From Spizellomyces punctatus DAOM BR117 (lineage: Eukaryota; Chytridiomycota; Chytridiomycetes; Spizellomycetales; Spizellomycetaceae): a stretch of DNA of 64,000 nucleotides. The stretch is from positions 62,001-126,000 of the forward strand of contig NW_015971548.1 in NCBI RefSeq assembly GCF_000182565.1. Direction: 5' to 3'. Of the stretch, positions 43,101 to 56,187 are shown piece after piece. The notes beneath the pieces were generated by a model. That model did not search any database. It was not told the DNA's origin and saw only the letters and a list, made by a program, of their open reading frames with translations. The position numbers and the translations under genes were made by a program. Position 1 is the stretch's first letter; the number at the start of each line of letters is the position of its first letter.

Positions 43101-46100
43101 NNNNNNNNNNNNNNNNNNNNNNNNNNNNNNNNNNNNNNNNNNNNNNNNNNNNNNNNNNNNNNNNNNNNNNNNNNNNNNNNNNNNNNNNNNNNNNNNNNNN
43201 NNNNNNNNNNNNNNNNNNNNNNNNNNNNNNNNNNNNNNNNNNNNNNNNNNNNNNNNNCCCCAGCGCGCAAAAGTTCTGGGATATGAAGGGACCAGTATTG
43301 CTGGGAGGTCGTGCGGATTGCGGCCAATACTGGCATAGGCATCTTAAATGAACGATACTCTGACATTTTGACAAACCTGGCATTTGACGGCCATCAAGGA
43401 GCGACGTGGTCGGTTCTTACAAACTACATTGCATTACTTCAAATATGGCTTGAGGAGGTGAAAGAATCGCCAAAGCTGTGGGATGACATGGAAGCCGATT
43501 GGATTGTAGAAGAAATTGAGAGTCGAGGTTTACTTTTCCTCTGTTCGCAAGTTCCTTCTGTCCGAAAGCAAGCTATCCGGATCCTCCAATTCGCTGACCA
43601 ATTTGAGAGGGCGTTGAAAGGGCGCCCGATGGATGATTTGGAGGAGCAATTTCCTGGTTTAACAAAAGCTGAGGCTCGACGCCAGACTCTCCGTCGGCAG
43701 TCTCGCAATGACTTGCGCAGGCAGTACACATTGCAGCGCAACGTTTACAACGCACAGATGGACGTCGGACGGAGCCGCATTGGACGCATCATGGAAGAAT
43801 GCGGGCCAGACCTCGTGCGAAGACACTATCATGATCCCGTATTGGCTGCATCTACGCGTAGCGAACATCAAAAACTACAACAACAGCAAAGGCAGCAACA
43901 GTACCTCAATGTCGTCTCTGCTAAAGATACCCTCATTCATATTGCCGGTTCTGACGTTCAGCAGGATGCGATTATATGGAACCGGTGTTTCCCCGATCTG
44001 ATAAAATGGTGCTTTCAATATGCGAGCCCGAGGACGCTGCAGCTGTGTTTGCGCGATGTATGCTCAAGATTACTTGTAATGCAGGCTAGCATTGTTTCAG
44101 CTGCCGAACAAACCGGCGGAGCGGGAAAAGTTAGTACAGGAACAGTGAAATGGGCCAATGACCGTACGGGCTTTGGTGGCAGTGGAACCAACAAAGGGCT
44201 AACGGGCACTGTGCTCAGTCTGACAGATGAGATGGTGGATCAATGGAAAGTCTACATGGTCTTTGCGTGTGCCAGCATTGAGATTACCCGCGCGACTGCT
44301 GAGACGAGCGCGGGGCACGGCGTGGTTGGAGTGAGCGGGTCATTTTTGGAGCGAGATCGAACGGATCCTTTTTCGATGGAGCCAGGTGCTCCACAGAGGC
44401 TTCTTTCCAAAGCTACTGGAAGTGCACAGCCCATTGCCTCCGCCCACCAACTCTTTCAAATGGTGTTTCCACTTCTCTCCAGTGAACGCTCCTCAATTCG
44501 ACAAGCGGCCGTGACCTCACTCGGCGCGATTCATTGGCTCAGTTATCAGACTTTTCTGGAAGACGTCCAATCTTATATGAAATCGGTGGTGGATGACCTG
44601 AGGGCAAAAGCTGCTATGGGTAAGGGTGAAAACAAGGACAGTGGTCGCAAGGCCGGATCTAGTCAGGCGCTTGCGCAAACAGCACAAACCAAACGTTTCG
44701 AACGCGTACGCATGGAACTCACCCACGTTCTCTCGCTTGTTGCGGATTTTGTGGACCACGTCCAATACCGCCGAAATGACTCTCTTATGACTGGTGTCAT
44801 CACATATATTCGCGAAATGGCCCGATTCCTCTCTGACGCGGATGTTCAATTGGAGTGGGACCATCAGATGCTGCGTTACTATTACAGTGGCTTCATCGAG
44901 CGATTTTACGACCATCTCGTGGCAGCTGTTGACAGTTCAGATGACGGAACAAATTTCAGCAGAGAGTCGGAAAATATGGAACGGTATATGCCTTACGATC
45001 TACGGCTGGGATTATTCCGTCTCTTTGAACAATGGTGTGGTTACGGGCAATATCGTGGAAGAACCCGTGAAAGAGAAGCAAAAATGATGCTTTCCGTGCT
45101 TGATCAGGTGAAGGATATCCGGGAAAGAGGCGCATTGACCTCAACAATGGAGGAACAGCGAAAGGCGCTGGAAACTGCTTCCCTCAAAGCGATGGCTGCG
45201 TTATGCAAAGGACCTATTGTCAATCCACGCGATTCTGCTGTAGGATTCGAGTTCAAAGCACTCGTTTCGTGGATTGACTCTATCTTCGCGTCACCAGATG
45301 AAAAGTTCCATGTCATTGCGCGAGCAGCTCTGGAAGCTCTCCTTACGCACAATCGAAAAAACGAACAGCTTTTAAGCGATGTCGTACGGCAATGCTACAT
45401 CGGGGATGTTCACAGCAATGTAACTGTCGGGTATTTCATGGCACTTGTGGATATTTTCGTTCGGGAGGAGGCGTATCCTTGCGCACCTTCCCGAATGTGT
45501 GCACTTGCCCTTTACAAAGCCGGTGATCCGAACCTTCACATACGACGTGGATCCGTTCGCCTGCTGCGCGCAATAGAAAATCGTTTCTGGGGCGACAAGA
45601 CGAATAAAGCCAAGTATGGCGTTGTGCGCAACCTGGTGAAGGAGTTCTTCGGTCCTCCTCCACAACTGTCAGATCTCGATGCCCATATGCTGGAGCATCG
45701 ATTGGATCCAGATGGAAACGATGGTTGGGATGACGAAGCTGCCATCATGGCTGCGATGGCTTTGATTGACGAAGAGCATGCTACGTATGAAGCCGCTGCC
45801 ATTGCCAGCTCTTTACCGATTGTGTATAAATATGCACAGGCAATGGTGTCCGCCAGACTGGCGAGCGAGCGAGGTGAAATGACTCACGAGGTTGGCGTCC
45901 CATGTAATGGTTGAGTTTTCGCCAATTTTGCTAATTGTTTTATCTTGTTGTTAGATGCTATCGGAAATGGTTTTGATCTCTGAGCTGGTAGCAAACGGAA
46001 ATGGGCAAAAATCAGGAAACCCTCATGGAGTACGGGATATCCTTATCTTCATGGTTCCTTGGGTTCGAAATGTCGAGTTGGCACCGATCCCTACCGACGG

Positions 46101-49100
46101 AGCTCTTAGGGGCACTTCCGAAATCGTGATGACCAACCTATTCTATTTGACCGTGAAGTATGGTGACGAATATGTCACGGAGATTGAAAACCTGTGGGCG
46201 CAGCTTGTTGAGCCAGTCACGGAATCAAACGAGGGTAACGATGGTGATCGTGAGGCCGGTGCGGAAGATTTGCGATCCCAATCCCGTGATGGCGCAGATT
46301 CGGAAGCATATGCTATCATTGAGCGTCACGTTAGTACAGCCGTTGAGTACTTGCTCAATGTCGGCGTGCAAAAACGCAACCCCAATTTTGTTCGGCATGC
46401 GAAGAAGGTTATGGTGTACCTGGCAAGAACTCTGGCGTGCGCACAGCTGGTTGACGCCCTCGTCGAGCGCATTACTCCGCAAAGTCTGGTGCCAAGCGGG
46501 ATATCGGGTGATACATCTACGCCGGCGATTGAAATGACCAAAACGAAACACCTTCCACGTCCACCTCTGTACATGGCTGACTTGGAGCAAGTATTGATAG
46601 ATATGCCGAAGCGGCCTGCCTTTTCCAAGGGGCAGCTTGCATGTGTTCTCCTTGTGGACCTAGCTGTGGAAGTTGGAGCAGCCCTGAGGCCACACCTACC
46701 ACTTTTGTTGCACATCATTTTTGTTCAACTCGATCACTTCATTACCCTTATATGTGAGCAAAACCGGCTGCTGCTCATCAACCTCATCCAGTCAATCGTC
46801 CCACGTGATGTTGCTGGTGAACATATCGATACAGTCCACGCTGCTCTCAGCTTGAAAGAAGGAAAGCGGCTCTGGCCTTACGAGGATATCACGCCGAAAA
46901 ATCACGATATCGAATCTGAACATCAGCTTGGTGCATTGGTCGTCGATGTTCTGGATCTTCTGTCGGTGGTTGACTGTGATCTTGTCCAATCTTGGGGCGA
47001 GACTGCTCTCGCGTGGGCGACGAGTTGTCCTGTTCGACATGTTGCGTGTCGTTCACTTCAAATTTTCCGAACTCTAATGCCAGCCTTCAGTCAAAGGATG
47101 CTCGGGGAACTCTTGCAACGGTTGGCAAATACGTTGGCGGATCCCACGGAGGAGATACAGGGGTTTGCCCTGGAGAACATCATGACGCTTACGGCAATGA
47201 TTGACAGTCTTGATGGGTATCGATTGATACTGTTTCCTCAATTTTTCTGGGCCGCAGTAGCATGCATTCATTCGCCCCACGAGTGGGAATACTTGGAAGG
47301 CGTCAGGCTGTTGGAGAAGATTCTCAAAAAACTGAACCTAGATGATCCTAGTTGTCGCAATATTCTGCTCATCAACCTACCAACGAAATGGAGAGGACAA
47401 TTTACGGGTTTGCAGTCGCTACTGTTGCGGGGGCTTTCGTCTTCCGTTACAGAACAGTCATCACTGCGACTAATCAATTCGCTCGTGTTTCTGGATGACG
47501 GGTCTCTGGTCGACACGTCCAACACCCGAGTCCTGTTTACTCTTTTAGCGAACCTTCCTCGCTGGATGCAAACTTTTGAGGCCGACCCGAGTGCGGAGGG
47601 CGGAAAGGCGGCAGGAGCGACTATAGAGGAATGCACAGCTGTGGCTGCCGCCATTTCAGAGTTTGTTGGGAAGAAAGGACACGCTGGTATTGCCCGGTTG
47701 ATGTCTTCTTACGCCAAGCAACGATTCAGGAGCAAAGAAGATTTCCTGAGGCAGTTCCTATCCTTGATCAAGGACGCCTTCTTTCCTACTCATGAGGTGG
47801 ATGCCCTTCAATTTCTCATGGGGTTATTATCCAATTCCCACCGATTTTACCGACGACGTGTCCTGGCCATTATCAAGTTTATGTTGCCTACGCTGGACTC
47901 TTGCAGGCCGGCATTTGGTGGTGGCGGTCAACCGCTACTGGCCCTAAACAGCCTTGATGAGGAGCTGATTGCACCTCTTCTGACAATATTGCAAACGGAT
48001 CTGGCTATAGAAGCATTGGAAGTGCTGGATGAAGCGCTTTCGGGGACGATAGCCATCGGGGAGTCGAACCTTCGGTTGGTGTTTGGTGGGAAAAGCATCT
48101 ACAAAATTGCCCGTGAAGGCGGCGCGCAGGTAGATGCCTTACCGGCAATGTTGGCGAGTCCAGCGATTAACAACACCACCGAAACTGTTGAAGACAGTGG
48201 CTGGCGTGTAAAGGACTTCAACGCCACTGCACGGGTGGCCCGATACAATATGACCGGGGTTGCGTCGACTTGTGGAGGTGCGCACGACCTTGCCGGCTTA
48301 GGGAGAAAAACCAGTTACAGTGGAGGTGTCGCGGATCGAGACAGTGGACGGGGCGTCCGACCTAGTCCGACCAGCAATATTTTGGTAGGAGGCAGTACCA
48401 GAGAACGACGTGGATCCCAGCCAGACAAGATATTGAATGACCAAAGCGCAAGCGGAAAACTGGAGCTATGGGCATTGGATGACGTGAATGGAAATTTACT
48501 GGACACATTGAACGACCTTAATGCTTTCTTTGGCCAGGACGACAATTTTGAGCAGGACTTTGAGGAATCAGGAGTGATAGCTGGCTCACAGTCGCAGCGA
48601 AATAGCGCGGGATTTGATGGGGAGAGCATTTCGGGAATATTTACTAGCTCCAATAGTTCATTATCGACCGAAACTGTTACTGGTGAAACGGTGGCTAAAA
48701 GCCGTAAAGTGTCGCTGAGTTCCCTGCATAGCGAGGTCTCCTATTCTGCAGAATCACTGGGGCCAGCGCTCACTCGAGATACCTCCATGTCATCTTTATT
48801 TGTAAATGGTATACTTGGAGACTATGACCCTTTTGGAAACGGACATGATGAGGACGACGACGACGAGGTCAGTACTGAGACAAGTGTAGATGGGCGGAGA
48901 CATGGACGCTCTATGGGCCATGGTCGCTCGGCTTCTGCTGCACTTGCGCCATTGCCAGATACTAGTATACCGGGCTCGACAATGACAACACCTGCACGAA
49001 GGCTTCTTTCCCAACATGGCGCATTAGCGTTCGTGACGTTCCGGATCCAGACGCGGTATGAGCAGCTGGTGCAAGATGCTGAGTTTGGTCATTGGTTACG

Positions 49101-50408
49101 TGCGGATTTGGCGGGGGTTCTCAGGGTGGACAGCGAACGGGTGGTTCTTGAGAGAGTGGAAGCTGAGGTTGGAGCAAACGGGGGCGTTTTGGTAACTGCC
49201 GCCGTGAAAGGCGAGGAAGAGGGTGGTGGTGGTATTGAGAGTGCTGCGTATGCCGAAGAGCTGGCTGCCTTGATTGTTGGAGGTGAAGAAGAGGGCGATG
49301 AAGGCAAAGCCTTGTATCAAGGAGTGGTCACATACAACGTAGATAAGACATGGATACCAGAGATCCTCATCGGTGAGTATCTAATGATATACTGTTATTT
49401 TGCCAGTGCTCTCTTCCGTTGCTGACCATTGGATGCGGTGCTCACAACTAGGATTTATGGGAATCACAGTTCCATATCTGCCCGAGGGTTTGCGGTATGA
49501 ACTCCCTTACCGCCAACAACATCGCCGAGATCTCAAGCTACAGTCTTTACCATCGTCACCCATACCGAACCCTCATCCATTAACACCACCTCTGGAACCG
49601 ACCCGTACTCAGCCCTCCCTGGAACAAAACCAACGCACAGTCCTCACCGCAGAGACAGCCATAGAAGTCTTTCGAATTTTCCCTGCGTCATTTGAGTTGG
49701 TTGTTCAGCTACTGGAAGACTGGCTAGGATTCGCTGGGGATTTATTGAGCAGCGGAGTGAGAAGTAAGGAGATCGAACGGCTCGCGGCGATGGTGGGCGG
49801 AATGCGGAATGTAGAGGATGGAAATGTTTACAAGCCACCATTGGTTGGGGATGGTGAGGATGGAGAACAGGCTTTGGAAGGTGTTGCAGAGAGACTTTTG
49901 GCTTATCAGCAGGTGTGTATCGTGACAACGCCTACACCGGAACCGTTGTGAAGATCGAGTAAAAATGTCCAGTATTGACCATTTTTCCTTTGTTTACTTT
50001 TTGTATGCAGGTGGACCCAGACTACCTACAGGCCTTCCTCGACGCGCGGCAGCGTCATGTGACAGTCATGAATTCGCAAGTGTCTGGCTACCTTTCCCGC
50101 CGACACGCCATGAGCGAACTTGGCGACATGAGCAACGCGGTGGAACGGGAACGGGTAGTGGGCGAGGCTATGGAACTGGCAAGTCAAGTGGTGAAATTGT
50201 ATTTGGAGGTATTGCAATTGGAGGGACTTTTGGAACGATTTTTGGGTGTCGGACAGGTGAGGCTTTGTGTTTTCTTTTTCTTGCATTGGCTGATGGTCGT
50301 CTGCACGTATTCAAGTTTGATTCTTTCATAATACAGGAACGGCGCACACGCGAAATGGCTGTTGCACGGGAGTGTTGTGAGGTTTGCGTGACCATACGGA
50401 CTGCATAA
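40154..50408 (+). CDS. Furry/Tao3/Mor2 cell-morphogenesis protein (gap inside)
   Basis: This is a giant scaffold of the NDR/RAM kinase pathway that controls polarised growth. Many short GT-AG introns interrupt it. The first exon (40154-40525) joins 40635. Further junctions are supported at ERKS|LVSNFILCRVL, NADP|DLTIRSVNRQANIDLFAEL, NIR|FATVSGRFVSEL, THE|MLSEMVLISEL (intron 45891-45954) and at the 3' end, 50336-50408. Furry N-terminal homology (LDCLLESVGSVAKHCPK, LEDMVFGQLRNADP), the HEAT-like middle (ILNERYSDILTNLAFDGHQG, GDPNLHIRRGSVRLL) and the C-terminal domain (VDKTWIPEILIGF..., VDPDYLQAFLDARQ) are all present. A 318-bp gap (42940-43257) removes part of one exon. Roughly 3000 residues; the exact exon set around the gap is unresolved. 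Confidence 0.92.
42940..43257. other. Assembly gap (318 N)
   Basis: This is a run of unknown bases inside the Furry gene. The flanking sequence is coding-like. Just after the gap the correct frame reads DQYCWEVVRIAANTGIGI, preceded by a stop in the same frame about 15 bases upstream, so either an acceptor or an error lies next to the gap. Confidence 0.99.
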
Positions 50409-51327
50409 GAGTTTTCAAAAGGACTTTATCTTTCACTTTCCATCGAATGGATCCCAAAAACAAACTTGTGTGGACATTGGAGCGATACTGTACAGTTCTT
50501 TTTTTATTGTTATTCGGAAATGTTAGTTGTGGGGTGTTGATGGTGTTGATGGGCGTGTGTTTGGAGGGAAAGTTTGTACATTGTATTTTTTCATGTGTTT
50601 TTTAATATACTTTGTAATTTACAAGAAGCAGTAAAGGAAATTTGGTTTAAATGTCCAGATGAACTATGGATGTGCAGTGACGAAACGTCTTTCTGGATTT
50701 TCAACGGAATTTCAAGTTCCAAGATGGAGGATATGATTGTTGGTATTTGCCTTCATCGTCTTTGGATAGCTATTTGCTCGCGAATTCATGGTTCAATACC
50801 GTTGAGGACAGTGAGTATATTAAACCGTCGGTAGGCACGCACCCACCCGACCCATTGAAATTGACTCTCAGGTTAAAAAGTTGGTGTGGCATGTCGTTTC
50901 TGTGTTTTAAGTTTAAGAGGGCAATTGGGTAATCACCCGGACCCATAACTTCAACAGTTGTTCAGCCTCAGATAGATCATGTAGACACTAGGAAATATGA
51001 ACATGATATGCTCCTGCTCGTTCGCATTAAACGAAGAGAGAGTGCAAAACAATGCTCTCCATTCATCTCTAGCGTAACACCGCTAACGTCCTCAGCCGGA
51101 GCACATCAAAGTAACGAGAGCTACACGATGGGGAATGAGGGGTACCATTATGAGGCTCATCTCAATAGCAGATGTGATCTAGCAGACAGTGGTGTCCTTG
51201 TGGTAGCAAGTGAGCCAAACTAATGCTAACGTCTACAAGTCGTCTCATCAGGTTGGAAACCGGCGGCATAAATGTGTGGATGACCAGCAACCACACGTCG
51301 TAAACCCAAGACAGCGTGATAGGGGTA
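50409..51327. other. Intergenic region
   Basis: 919 bp between convergent genes. AT-rich, with short open frames that lack protein character. No element recognised. Confidence 0.5.
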
Positions 51328-53138
51328 TCATCGAGGTTTGTTGGAAGATCCCGGAAGCAAGCTGGAAAGTCGGGGAAACTCCGTCGATGTGTCAATGTAA
51401 AATTCTTCCAATATATTCTCAATAGCGCGAAGGCGGTCATGGTCTGTAGGTAGCGGCTGCTGGGCTTCAAGGCATACTGCCGGTTCGTCAAGGGTATAGG
51501 TTTTCCAAACAACATCGCCAGGGCTCTCTTTTGTGGACGGAGACCATGATCGATGGGATTTGGGGGTTTGTGCGTTGGTGTCCGGCATAACGTCTACCGT
51601 AATTGGTGGTGCGTTCGAGTTGAGGTTTGTTTCAATAAGGGTTGTATTCTTCCCGTACTTTGACTGGAGGTAAGTACGCAACTGGATGCTGAACAACTTG
51701 TGAACAATGCCAAAGGGTTGAAGTCTGCGTGAGCCAAATAGGATCAAGAAAATGGTACCTGGTACCTGTCGGTGAGAAAAAAAAACGTCCAAAGCCCTCC
51801 ATCAACAAAACCATTGAACTTACTTAGAAACGAAAAAACACCTCCCATTGTCACGAATATATCTAGAATGGTGATCGATCGCACTTCTTGGCTAACGGGA
51901 ACTTGGAATAGGTTGGGATTGTTGGCTTCCGTAAGGAGATTGGAAGGGCTGATGCGGACATATATGCTATATACGACGTTAGGTCCAACGCTGCATGACG
52001 GTCTAAAACAAACCAGGATTTTTCACCTTGAGTGGTGGGACGTTCTCTGATTGTAAGGTGTTAGAGATTGAACCCAATAGTAAGCCAAACTGTTTCCCAT
52101 TGACCATTGAAGAATTGTTTGCGGTTCCCGTCCCATTTTCTCCGCAGCTTGATACTGTAAAAAGAGACTCATAGAAGTGTTGTATAAGACTTCCGATGGA
52201 AGGAACTGGAGTTGGCTAGTTGGGGCTTCGCGCGGGAATATGGCCGCTGTAAGCCGATCCAGTCTCGGGGGCCATACATTGCCATCGTCCTTTGTTCTGT
52301 TGGAGGGGTCATAATCATAGCTGTGGAATACACGAACTCCACAATCAGAGAAAGTAGAAAACAACGCCAAGGAAATCTATGAGCGCACCCGCAACTAATC
52401 GCAGAAATATATTTGGTGGGATCGCTGGTTGATGAAGGCGCATAGGCAGAAAAGCGGAGTCGACCGAGCGGTGAAAATCGGTGGCAGGGAATCGTTGCAT
52501 TCGTATCCCACTAAAAAGACATTGTCGTTCAATTAAGCTGGAAGCGCAGAGACATGCATCGCTGTCGATTTCCGATACCTACCATGACATTGCCGCCGTC
52601 TTGAGGAAAGGTAAAAGGTGCGACATATTGAGACAAAGGGACAGGCGTCCCGACCGTGGCGTCTTTTCCAAGGACTTCTCCAAAGCATACGGGATTAGCA
52701 TCGCCGGCCAAGAAGCTCGTAGCCGCCGGGACATTGTAGTATTGGGCGTTCATGCAGAAAACCATTTCTGAAACGAGAGAATGATCGAGGGCAGTAAAAA
52801 TGTTGTTTAATGGCTTTTGCAATAATAGTGAACAACAGAGTTGGGACTACCTGGCACCGCCAGTCCTATGCTGCTAAGAGAGTTTCTGACGAGAGGCACC
52901 TTTCGAAAGAAGACGATAAGATGAACATGATAAATAAAAGTTTCCCTCAAGCTTTCGGCATGATCAGGAAGGATGGATCTACCTGAGTGACATAACGGTG
53001 AAGGTTAATCGCGATGGCCCCCAGAAAGAGCACCACGATGGCTGCCAGTGTTAAGTTGCGGAGGTAGCGGATTGGCTTTGGCAAGTGGATGGATGATGGG
53101 GACAGCCCCGGCGACCGGGTTGATAACGAGATTTTCAT
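51328..53138 (-). CDS. Two-TM membrane protein of unknown function
   Basis: Six exons (53138-52983, 52899-52851, 52767-52583, 52376-52027, 51990-51824, 51758-51328) keep frame and give 445 residues. A first membrane helix (LTLAAIVVLFLGAIAINLHR) follows a short basic cytoplasmic N-terminus. A long extracytoplasmic domain with few cysteines comes next (residues about 52-280). A second helix lies at DIFVTMGGVFSFLS-TIFLILF, followed by GSRRLQPFG. The hydrophobic G-G-x-x-S...F-G-x-R-x-x-P-x-G pattern is, to my knowledge, common in membrane proteins of early-diverging fungi without known function. The polar C-tail (about 110 residues) is cytoplasmic by inference. Confidence 0.72.
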
Positions 53139-54277
53139 AAAAGACTTGTGTTATGAGGAAATGAAGAAACCGATGGGCCGAAAAGTCGTTGCAGGCGGTA
53201 GTAAAGCCCTCAATGATGCCGACGGTATTTTGTCACTATTTGTTTATCCATGCCCATAAACGTAGATGTCGCTCTCCCTTCCAAACAAAATGTTGCCCCC
53301 AAAAAAAAATAAAAAAAAAAATAACTTGAGCACCAAGATGATGATTATAATAATGTTTTTTTGGCCGTCATTTGGATGGAGATTGGTAAAAGCACGCAAA
53401 AGGAAGATGGTGCATTTTGGCATGATAAGCAGGTGGGCGGCGAACCATTTGGGGAGGGAGGCTCCACAGAATAAACAAAAGCGTGCCAGCAAACCAAGAG
53501 GGAAGCGAACAATTGCGGTAAATGGCAGACTAAAAAAAAAGAGAGCAAAAAACTTCATTTTCCGTCTCTGGCGGGGGACATTTCAAAGACCAACTTGTTG
53601 CACGCCACGGCCCACTACGGCCCGCCCCGTTGACGGTTGACGGGGGACGGCCAGTACGGACAATCCGCCGGGACTGGCCATCCGCAAAACGATGGGGGGG
53701 AGGACTTGTCAAGTTTTTTGGAACAAGAAATCATTTTTCTTTTTGCCAAGAACACTTGCATGCACACATATACCGCACGCAGGAGGCAATCATCAAAAGG
53801 GCATGATACCCCACACGTACCACGTTGAACGGAGTTGCCGTATGTTTTTAGCCGTCGTGCTCGTTGGCAACTCTGCCAAAAAATCTCGGCAAGTTGGGCC
53901 TTGTTGAAAAAATCTTTGAAACTGGCGCTGGAAGGAACATGTCATAACACTCTGCTCAGCGGAGGGCGCTTCAGAAAAAAAAGTCGAGTGTTCAAAATGG
54001 ATATTATGGATACTCCCTCCAAAAACTGCGCTTCGCCGATCCCATTGCAGATAATGGTAGAATATTGCCCTTGTTTTTGATCATTAATCAAAAAAATGCC
54101 AGAAAACAGAAGTTTGACATTCGGAGGGCGCCTGGTTGAACGCCTGCACTTTGCCAAATGGTTACCACGAGCGCATACAAAAAAAAGAAAAAGCATATCG
54201 CAGCAGACGGTTGGTGACTTTTATTAGGAGCCCATCGGTATCGGTGGTCTCCATCGTCGTCCGTCCATCGGTGACTG
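53139..54277. other. Divergent intergenic region
   Basis: About 1.1 kb between two divergent genes. It contains A-runs near 53302-53320, a G-run near 53695 and T-rich tracts. No gene is supported. Confidence 0.5.
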
Positions 54278-56187
54278 ATGAACGCCAACTCTTCAAGAAT
54301 GCTGGAGATATTTCTGTTGGCGATTGTCAGCGGGCTCCCCGGCATCGTTGCCCAGTTAATAATTGGGATCAAATACGTCAATCGAACATCCCCATATCTT
54401 CTAGGAAATGGCAGTTTCATCGACAACAACAGCACCAATCCCTTCCGAGAACCAAATCGCACTGTATATAACCTGATACCTCCAGAATTGGTTCCCGCTC
54501 ACAACGGACAGCCCATTCCTAAAGCATTTTGGGATGAATACTTTCATTGGGCGCACCGCGATAAAGAGCCAGATTACCAGCCGGCTCTGAATTTCACTAA
54601 ACGAGGGCAAATCCGTTATGGAGAATACTGCTGGCCGTGCCCGTAAGGCGTGCCTTGTTCCTTTGAACCGTGTATCAAACTCACTGAACATTTCTCATCA
54701 CAAATTCCAGTTACACTGTTCAAAAAAAGTACTGCAGTGACAAGTGCCCACCGCCATTCCGGGAAGACCGTCGTTCAGGGACGGAATTCGTCGCGTATAA
54801 ATATCCTGTGGCCGCTGACCCTGAGCGAATGGCCGGAGCATTCCCGATTAATCAGCGCTGGACGGTTTTGAAAGAGTGTAATCAGTGTATAAGAGAGAAA
54901 GAGACCGTAATCCCAGAAGTCACAACGTGCCTAAAGTAAGTTTGGAATCCGCACAGATGCGTAGCGAGTGGCTTACATCTTTCTCTACTAGATGCTTGGA
55001 TTATTACTCCTCATCTTTGCAAGGAATATGGCCTTTCAACCCTTTTCGAGACTTTCCCAAGTTGATCAATCAACCTGTTGTGGTGACCAATCACTATAAA
55101 ACTGTGTGCAATGGAACTCGATCGGTCAATGCTACGTGTTTGATCCAGTCCTTGAATTACGATGGACTTTACCACCTCGATGAAATGGTGAGGCAAGAAA
55201 GGCTAACTTCTTGTGGAATGGACTTGACGTTAAACCCAGTCTATCCCAGAACTGCACTACGGCACTCCCTCCCGAGTGTGTTCAGGTTATCGCACCTCCA
55301 GGCAAAAATTTGCCAAATGGTTCTCCAACGAACACGGACGTTCTTCCGCCTGATATTTGCCCTACGATTCCAGGAACCCCGGGAACATGCGATGGTGGAC
55401 CAGATACCAATATGTAAGATATTATCGTGTGGTGACCGTAACTCTGTAAGTGCACTGTTGGCTCATCTAAAGTCCTCCCGGTGAAAGCCCTGTCGATCCT
55501 GGTCCTGAAGACCCCAGCAACCCCACCAACCCTGGACATCGTGAACCCGATCCAAGTAACCCTGGAAGTGGCAATCCCGGCAATCCCAGCCCTCCTGTAA
55601 TTGGGAATCCCAGCAATCCAAGCGCCCCCGTACTGGGCAATCCAAACAATCCGACCAATCCTGGAATTGGCAATCCCGGCATTCCTGGCACTCCGAGCAT
55701 ACCTGGAAGTGGTAACCCCAGGCTTCCACTTGGAAGTGGCAGTGCCCTCCCTGGTCTTCCGGGCCAAATAGGTACACCCAACGGAATGATCCCGGATAGC
55801 CCTGGCAGCTACGGATACAATAGCCCGTCCAGCACGCAACCATCGTCTGGCGGCGCTGGCACCGGGGTTATCTCGGGACAGGGGAGCACTGGGCCGTCAA
55901 TAGCAAATCCAGTTAACAACAGACCTGGTGGTCCTTCCAGCAGTACCCAAACTGTACCCGGCAGCGGTGACACAAATACATCTGGATCATCAACCCCAAC
56001 GGGAGATCAGTCAGGACCCCATACTGGTAGGATACAAAAACGTGGTGCCTAGCACAGTTCAAGTTTACTTATTACAAACCTCTTTCCAGGCAAAAAGCCT
56101 GTTGGAAATGAAGCTGTCGCTCTGCGCATCGGCCACATCTGGCTTGCGTCATTGATTGCTGCAGCAGCCAGCCATGTTCTCTACTGA
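54278..56187 (+). CDS. Secreted Pro/Gly/Asn-rich cell-surface protein, likely GPI-anchored
   Basis: Exons 54278-54642, 54711-54935, 54992-55187, 55250-55413, 55473-56026 and 56090-56187 give 533 residues. The signal peptide MLEIFLLAIVSGLPGIVAQ starts at the second ATG (54299), so the mature start is uncertain. A cysteine-bearing domain (for example YGEYCWPC, KECNQCIREK, TVCNGTRSVNATC) is followed by a low-complexity region of NPG/GNP repeats (PSNPGSGNPGNPSPP, IGNPSNPS, GNPNNPTNPG) and a Ser/Thr-rich stalk. The last exon encodes a hydrophobic tail (HIWLASLIAAAASHVLY) directly before the stop, as in a GPI-attachment signal. Several N-x-S/T sites support glycosylation. A wall or adhesion role is inferred. 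Exon 4's acceptor is ambiguous by 10 bp. Confidence 0.75.

Noticed and set aside
42793-43383. Open frames running through the N gap
   Set aside because: Unknown bases produce no stops. The apparent frames have no evidence.
55282-55839. Minus-strand collagen-like G/P-L-rich frame opposite the surface protein
   Set aside because: It is the reverse complement of the NPG repeats. The plus-strand frame has a signal peptide, consistent splice sites and a GPI-like tail.
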